Assembly (NCBI GenBank): GCA_003696465.1
Contig: RFHG01000580.1
Location: forward strand, 1 to 12,976
Source of the DNA: Gammaproteobacteria bacterium
GTDB taxonomy: Bacteria > Pseudomonadota > Gammaproteobacteria > J044
Direction of reading: 5' to 3'
Length of the DNA: 12,976 nt
The translations under genes were made by a program, and so were the position numbers. The notes beneath the pieces were generated by a model. That model was given only the letters and a program-made list of their open reading frames with translations, was not told where the DNA came from and did not search any database. Below, in pieces: positions 8,625 through 12,976 of this stretch (its first letter is position 1; each line of letters starts with the position of its first letter).

Positions 8625-11072
8625 ATGAAAGAACGCCTGGTAGTAATCGGAAACGGGATGGCGGGCATCCGCACCGTGGAAGAACTGCTCAAGCTGGAGC
8701 CGGAAAAATACGACATCACCGTTTTCGGTGACGAGCCCTATGGCAATTACAACCGCATCATGCTCTCTCCGGTGCTGGCCTCGGAGAAGACCATCGATGA
8801 CATCATGCTCAACACCGAGGACTGGTACGCCGAAAACGGCATCACCCTGCACAAGGGCAAGAAGGTTGTCCGCATTGATCGTGCGGCCAGCAAGGTCATT
8901 GCCGAGGACGGGACCGAGGCCGAGTACGACCGCCTGCTGATTGCCACCGGTTCCAAGCCGTTCATGCTGCCGATTCCGGGCGTCGATCTCGATGGCGTCA
9001 TCGGCTTCCGCGACATCCAGGATGTGGAGGCCATGATCGAGGCCGCGAAGAAGTACAGGAAGGCGGTGGTCATCGGCGGCGGCCTGCTCGGTCTGGAGGC
9101 CGCCAATGGCCTCATGAAGCAGGGCATGGATGTTACCGTGGTCCACCTGATGGACACCCTCATGGAGCGCCAGCTCGACGCGCCGGCCGGCAAGCTGCTG
9201 CGCAAGTCGCTGGAAGAACGCGGCATGAAGTTCCATATGCCGGCCCAGACCGAGGAAATCATCGGCGACGAGAACGGCCATGTGAAGGAACTGAAGTTTA
9301 CCGATGGCTCGCACCTGGAGGCCGAACTCGTGGTCATGGCCGTCGGTATCAAGCCCAATATCGAGCTGGCACAGGAGGCCGGCCTGCACTGCGAGCGCGG
9401 TATCGTCGTCAGCGACACCATGCAGACCTTCGATCCGAAGATCTATGCCGTGGGCGAGTGCGTACAGCACCGCGGTGTCACCTATGGCCTGGTGGCCCCG
9501 CTGTTCGAGCAGGCCAAGGTCTGCGCCAACCATCTGGCCGGTTACGGTATCGCCCGCTACGAGGGCTCCGTGACGTCCACCATGCTCAAGGTCACAGGCA
9601 TCGACCTGTTCTCGGCCGGCGATTTCCACGGCGACGAGAATACCGAGGAAATGCTCTTCCAGGATGCGGCCAGCGGGGTGTACAAGAAGCTCGTGATCCG
9701 CGACAACCGCATCGTCGGCGTCGTCCTCTATGGCGATACCATCGACGGTACCTGGTACTTCCAGCTCCTGCGCGACGAGACCGACATCTCCGACATGCGC
9801 GATCATCTGCTGTTCGGCCAGGCCCATCTGGGCGATTCGGGCCACGGCGACCTGCAGTCGCATGTGGCTGCCATGCCCGATGATGCGGAGATCTGCGGCT
9901 GCAACGGGGTCTGCAAGAAGGACATCGTCGACGCCATTGTCGAAAAGAAGCTGTTCACGCTGGAAGATGTGCGCGCACATACCAAGGCTTCCAGCTCCTG
10001 CGGTTCCTGTACCGGTCTGGTCGAGGCCCTGCTGGCGGAAACGGTGGGCGGCGACTATTCCGATGCACCCAAGAAGAAACCCCTCTGCGGCTGCACCGAC
10101 CATACCCATGACGAGGTGCGCGAGGCCATTCGCGACCGCAAGCTCACGAACATGAAGCAGGTCTTCGAGGCACTGAACTGGAAGACCGAAGACGGTTGTC
10201 ATGTCTGCCGACCGGCGCTCAACTACTACCTGCTGGCCTTCTGGCCGAAGGAATATCATGACGACCCGGCCTCGCGCTTCATCAACGAGCGGGTGCACGC
10301 CAATATCCAGAAAGACGGCACCTATTCCGTGGTCCCGCGCATCTGGGGCGGGGTGACCACACCCGAGGAGCTGCGCAAGATCGCCGAGGTGGCCGAAAAG
10401 CACGAAATCCCCACGGTGAAGTTCACCGGCGGCTCACGCATCGACATGCTGGGTGTGCCCAAGGAAAAGCTGCCGGGCGTGTGGAAGGATCTGTCCGAGG
10501 CAGGTTTCGTCTCCGGCGGCGCCTACGGCAAGTGCCTGCGCACGGTAAAGACCTGTGTCGGCTCGGAATGGTGCCGTTTCGGTACCCAGGCCTCCATGGG
10601 GCTGGGCATCAAGATCGAGAAGGCTACATGGGGTTCCTGGATGCCGCACAAGTTCAAGCTGGCCGTATCCGGCTGCCCGCGCAACTGTGCAGAGGCCACC
10701 ATCAAGGACTTTGGTGTGGTCTGTGTCGATTCCGGCTATGAGCTGCATGTCGGCGGCAACGGCGGCATCAAGGTGCGGGCCACCGATTTCCTGTGCAAGG
10801 TGGATACCGAAGAAGAGGCCATCGAATACTGCTGTGCCTTCATCCAGCTGTACCGTGAGGAGGCCCGCTATCTGGAGCGCACCGCACCCTGGATCGAACG
10901 CGTCGGCCTGAGCTATGTGAAGGAGCGCGTGGTCGATGACGAGGCCAATCGCAAGGCGTTGTATGACCGCTTCATGGAATCCCAGAAGTATGTGCAGGAC
11001 GACCCCTGGAAGAAACTGGCCGAGGGCGAACAGGCCCACGAGTTCACGCCCATCAAGGTCGTCAGCGCCTGA
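8625..11072 (+). CDS. nirB: Assimilatory nitrite reductase [NAD(P)H] large subunit NirB
   Basis: The 815-aa cytoplasmic enzyme reduces nitrite to ammonium with six electrons from a pyridine nucleotide. Domains in order: FAD-binding VIGNGMAGIRTVEEL (7-21) and NAD-binding VIGGGLLGLEAANGL (149-163) of a disulfide-reductase-type module; a BFD-like [2Fe-2S] domain with C424, C426, C459 and C462; a second BFD-like segment with C488, C490, C525 and C528; then the nitrite/sulfite reductase ferredoxin-like and catalytic domains from about 555. The 4Fe-4S/siroheme motif is TCVGSEWC (C644, C650) and SGCPRNC (C684, C688), the CX5C...CX3C pattern. All cofactor cysteines are present. It is slightly shorter than E. 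coli NirB (847 aa). GGAG at 8612-8615 precedes ATG 8625. It is the first gene of the operon, under the sigma54 promoter. Confidence 0.96.
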   Translation: MKERLVVIGNGMAGIRTVEELLKLEPEKYDITVFGDEPYGNYNRIMLSPVLASEKTIDDIMLNTEDWYAENGITLHKGKKVVRIDRAASKVIAEDGTEAEYDRLLIATGSKPFMLPIPGVDLDGVIGFRDIQDVEAMIEAAKKYRKAVVIGGGLLGLEAANGLMKQGMDVTVVHLMDTLMERQLDAPAGKLLRKSLEERGMKFHMPAQTEEIIGDENGHVKELKFTDGSHLEAELVVMAVGIKPNIELAQEAGLHCERGIVVSDTMQTFDPKIYAVGECVQHRGVTYGLVAPLFEQAKVCANHLAGYGIARYEGSVTSTMLKVTGIDLFSAGDFHGDENTEEMLFQDAASGVYKKLVIRDNRIVGVVLYGDTIDGTWYFQLLRDETDISDMRDHLLFGQAHLGDSGHGDLQSHVAAMPDDAEICGCNGVCKKDIVDAIVEKKLFTLEDVRAHTKASSSCGSCTGLVEALLAETVGGDYSDAPKKKPLCGCTDHTHDEVREAIRDRKLTNMKQVFEALNWKTEDGCHVCRPALNYYLLAFWPKEYHDDPASRFINERVHANIQKDGTYSVVPRIWGGVTTPEELRKIAEVAEKHEIPTVKFTGGSRIDMLGVPKEKLPGVWKDLSEAGFVSGGAYGKCLRTVKTCVGSEWCRFGTQASMGLGIKIEKATWGSWMPHKFKLAVSGCPRNCAEATIKDFGVVCVDSGYELHVGGNGGIKVRATDFLCKVDTEEEAIEYCCAFIQLYREEARYLERTAPWIERVGLSYVKERVVDDEANRKALYDRFMESQKYVQDDPWKKLAEGEQAHEFTPIKVVSA

Positions 11073-11104
11073 ACCCTGCCGGAATACACGAGGTATACAG
11101 AATC

Positions 11105-11437
11105 ATGAGCTGGATCAACATCTGCAATCTGGAAGACATTCCCCGTCTGGGCTCGCGCGTGGTCAAGACCAGCAATGGCGACATTGCGGTCTTCCGCACC
11201 AGCGACGACCAGGTCTTTGCCCTCTATGACAAGTGCCCGCACAAGGGCGGGCCGCTCTCGCAGGGCATCGTGCACGACCACAAGGTCACCTGTCCGCTGC
11301 ACAACTGGGTCATCGAGCTGGACAGCGGCTGCGCCGTTCCGCCCGATGAAGGCTGCAGCCACCGGGTACCGGCCAGGCTGGAGGAGGGCATGGTCTCCAT
11401 CGAGATCGACGCCTCCATCACTGCGCTTTCGGCCTGA
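11105..11437 (+). CDS. nirD: Nitrite reductase small subunit NirD, Rieske type
   Basis: The 110-aa product is the small partner of NirB. It begins MSWINICNLEDIP and has a full Rieske [2Fe-2S] motif: CPHKGGPLSQG (C44, H46) and CPLHNW (C63, H66). E. coli NirD, of the respiratory or detoxifying enzyme, lacks these ligands, so this is the Rieske-bearing subtype common in assimilatory operons. It may pass electrons within the NirBD complex. It starts 32 bp after nirB, with GAGG (11090-11093) eleven bases before ATG, slightly long spacing. The protein ends in a family-divergent tail of about ten residues. Confidence 0.93.
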   Translation: MSWINICNLEDIPRLGSRVVKTSNGDIAVFRTSDDQVFALYDKCPHKGGPLSQGIVHDHKVTCPLHNWVIELDSGCAVPPDEGCSHRVPARLEEGMVSIEIDASITALSA

Positions 11438-11441
11438 TATC

Positions 11442-11474
11442 ATGAGCGACCTTGAGCCCTGTCCCGATTGCTGA
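11442..11474 (+). CDS. Possible ten-residue micro-ORF in the nirD-nasA spacer
   Basis: ATG at 11442 opens MSDLEPCPDC and stops at TGA 11472-11474, five bases after the nirD stop. Its second half covers the left arm and loop of a perfect 8-bp hairpin. No Shine-Dalgarno is seen, though termination-reinitiation from nirD is conceivable. It could be a leader peptide whose translation controls folding of the downstream hairpins, or chance. It is in a different frame from nasA. Confidence 0.2.
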   Translation: MSDLEPCPDC

Positions 11475-11480
11475 CAGGGC
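11456..11480 (+). other. Perfect 8-bp hairpin after nirD
   Basis: GCCCTGTC (11456-11463) and GACAGGGC (11473-11480) pair exactly around a 9-nt loop CCGATTGCT. No T-tract follows. It may be an mRNA processing or stabilising element, or part of an attenuator with the hairpin that follows. Confidence 0.65.
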
Positions 11481-11491
11481 GCTCGCGACAT

Positions 11492-11528
11492 GCCGGCAGG
11501 TTGGCATTCCGTGCCGCAGCCGGCTTTT
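11492..11528 (+). terminator. Terminator-like hairpin (possible attenuator) before nasA
   Basis: An outer stem GCCGGC (11492-11497) with GCCGGC (11519-11524) encloses an inner stem TGGCA/TGCCG (11502-11506 with 11512-11516) and is followed by TTTT (11525-11528). The short outer stem, internal loop and four-base T-tract suggest partial termination at most. It lies 32 bp before nasA inside a probable operon, so a polarity or attenuation role fits better than a true end. Confidence 0.45.
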
Positions 11529-11560
11529 GGCAGGCCCGTCTTGCAGGAAATACTGCCTCA

Positions 11561-12976
11561 ATGAGCCAGAATCAGAATACCGTCCGCACAACCTGTCCCT
11601 ACTGTGGTGTGGGCTGTGGCGTTCTCGTCAGCAAGGGCCCGGAGGGCATCACACTCGCCCCCGATCCCGACCACCCGGCCAATCTTGGCCGACTCTGCTC
11701 CAAGGGCAGCGCGCTTGCCGAAACCGTGGACCCGCAGGGCCGCCTCCTGCAGCCACTCGTCAACGGCCAGCCTGCTGACTGGGATACCGCCCTCGACCTG
11801 ACATCACGTCGGTTTTCCGAGATCATCGAGCAGCATGGTCCGGATTCCGTGGCGTTCTATGTCTCCGGCCAGTTGCTCACCGAGGACTACTACGCCGCCA
11901 ACAAGCTGATGAAGGGCTGGATCGGCTCCGCCAACATCGACACCAATTCGCGCCTGTGCATGTCCTCGGCTGTGGCCGCACACAAGCGAGCCTTCGGGAC
12001 CGACACCGTCCCCTGCAGTTATGAAGACCTCGAGCGGGCCCGGTTGGTGGTGCTGGCCGGCAGCAATACTGCCTGGTGCCATCCCGTCCTCTATCAGCGC
12101 CTGCTGGCTGCGCGCAAGTCCCATCCCGACCAGCGTGTGGTACTCATCGATCCCCGCCGCACCGCCAGTGCCGACATTGCCGACCTGCACCTGCCCATAC
12201 GCCCCGGTACCGATGCATGGCTTTGGAACGGATTGCTCGTACAACTGGCCGAAAGAGGGGAGGCCAATCCCCTCTATCTGCAATTCGTGGAGGGCAGCGA
12301 TGCGGCACTGGAAGCCGCCCGCAAAAGCAGCCCCGACATCGCCACGGTGGCGCGCATCTGCGGACTGGACGAAGCCCGGCTGGCGGAGTTCTACGACCTG
12401 TGGTGCCGCACTGAACGCGTGGTCAGCGTGTTCTCGCAGGGCATGAACCAGTCCTCCAGCGGAACCGACAAGGGCAATGCGCAGATCAATTGCCACCTCT
12501 ACACCGGACGCATCGGCCGCCCCGGCATGGGCCCGTTTTCCTTCACCGGCCAGCCCAATGCCATGGGTGGGCGGGAAGTAGGGGGGCTTGCCAACCAGCT
12601 GGCCGCCCACCTCGAGATCGACAATCCCGAGCATCGCGAACTGGTACAGACATTCTGGCAATCACCGCACATGCCGGAGCAGCCCGGCCTTAAGGCCGTG
12701 GACATGTTCAGGGCCATTCGCGAGGGGCGTATCAAGGCGCTTTGGGTCATGGCCACCAATCCGGCGGTAAGCCTGCCCGATGCCGACGGGGTGCGCGAGG
12801 CCCTGTCCCGGTGCGAATTCCTTGTCGTCTCTGACTGCATCCACCCCACCGACACCACCCGCCTTGCCGATGTCGTGTTCGCCGCCCAGACCTGGGGCGA
12901 GAAGAACGGCATGGTCACCAATTCCGAACGCCGCATCTCGCGTCAGCGCGCCTTCATGGAGGCCCCGGGCGAGGCC
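11561..12976 (+). CDS. nasA: Assimilatory nitrate reductase catalytic subunit (3' truncated by window)
   Basis: An open frame of 472 codons runs from ATG 11561 to the window edge without a stop. The product is a cytoplasmic molybdopterin (bis-MGD) oxidoreductase reducing nitrate to nitrite. The N-terminal [4Fe-4S] motif is TCPYCGVGC with C12, C15, C19 and C46. NSRLCMSSAVAAHKRAFG (129-146) holds the expected molybdenum ligand C133. Cofactor-binding segments follow: LAGSNTAWCHPVLYQR, LIDPRRT, QGMNQSSSGTDKGNAQIN and FTGQPNAMGGREVGGLANQL, then ATNPAVSLPDAD. There is no twin-arginine signal, which fits a cytoplasmic assimilatory enzyme and not periplasmic NapA. AGGA (11545-11548) is 12 bases before ATG, a weakly placed ribosome site. 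The missing C-terminus would decide between a NarB-like short form and a NasA form with an extra [2Fe-2S] domain. A nirB-nirD-nasA order is also known from Pseudomonas. Confidence 0.93.
   Translation, partial: MSQNQNTVRTTCPYCGVGCGVLVSKGPEGITLAPDPDHPANLGRLCSKGSALAETVDPQGRLLQPLVNGQPADWDTALDLTSRRFSEIIEQHGPDSVAFYVSGQLLTEDYYAANKLMKGWIGSANIDTNSRLCMSSAVAAHKRAFGTDTVPCSYEDLERARLVVLAGSNTAWCHPVLYQRLLAARKSHPDQRVVLIDPRRTASADIADLHLPIRPGTDAWLWNGLLVQLAERGEANPLYLQFVEGSDAALEAARKSSPDIATVARICGLDEARLAEFYDLWCRTERVVSVFSQGMNQSSSGTDKGNAQINCHLYTGRIGRPGMGPFSFTGQPNAMGGREVGGLANQLAAHLEIDNPEHRELVQTFWQSPHMPEQPGLKAVDMFRAIREGRIKALWVMATNPAVSLPDADGVREALSRCEFLVVSDCIHPTDTTRLADVVFAAQTWGEKNGMVTNSERRISRQRAFMEAPGEA

Noticed and set aside
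8523..10403. Long minus-strand open frame (626 codons) opposite nirB
   Set aside because: Same reason: it mirrors the codon pattern of nirB, crosses the sigma54 promoter and shows no recognisable protein motifs.
11543..11556. GCAG-GAAATA-CTGC hexaloop hairpin before nasA as an ANTAR target
   Set aside because: The stem is only 4 bp and the loop lacks A at position 1 and G at position 4; no partner hairpin of the same kind is next to it.

Overview
The window is GC-rich bacterial DNA with densely packed genes. Its conserved gene blocks (eno/ftsB-ispD-ispF and carA-carB-greA), an outer-membrane porin with a C-terminal phenylalanine, and a nirB-nirD-nasA nitrate-assimilation cluster point to a gammaproteobacterium. 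I cannot name a genus from the sequence alone. No tRNA, rRNA, insertion sequence, CRISPR array or phage gene was seen.

Left part (1-1903). The window opens in the last 39 codons of enolase, which end in a bidirectional hairpin terminator. Convergent to eno is a small gene of unknown function (minus strand), followed by a divergently oriented porin gene with its own strong terminator. These two genes sit between eno and ftsB, which are adjacent in many gammaproteobacteria.

Centre-left (1930-3388). ftsB, ispD and ispF form a tight operon with ATGA stop/start overlaps. It couples a divisome coiled-coil protein to two steps of the non-mevalonate isoprenoid pathway.

Centre (3389-8383). A candidate sigma70 promoter and a long UUCG-capped leader hairpin precede carA, which very likely starts at TTG. 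carA and carB encode carbamoyl-phosphate synthetase for arginine and pyrimidine synthesis. greA overlaps the end of carB.

Right part (8384-12976). This is an assimilatory nitrate-reduction operon: nirB (NADH-nitrite reductase large subunit), nirD (small subunit with intact Rieske ligands) and nasA (nitrate reductase catalytic subunit, cut by the window edge). Nitrate would be reduced to nitrite by NasA and to ammonium by NirBD, feeding glutamine and then CarAB. The 241-bp region upstream of nirB holds a textbook-like sigma54 -24/-12 element, three NtrC-type dyads centred near -170, -142 and -108, and a possible IHF site. One dyad doubles as the hairpin just after greA. The 123-bp nirD-nasA spacer carries two hairpins, one resembling an attenuator, and a ten-codon micro-ORF.

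The most interesting material is regulatory: the nirB control region, the nirD-nasA spacer, the carA leader, and the unusual ftsB start just after a terminator. No gene set that clearly forms an undescribed system was found.
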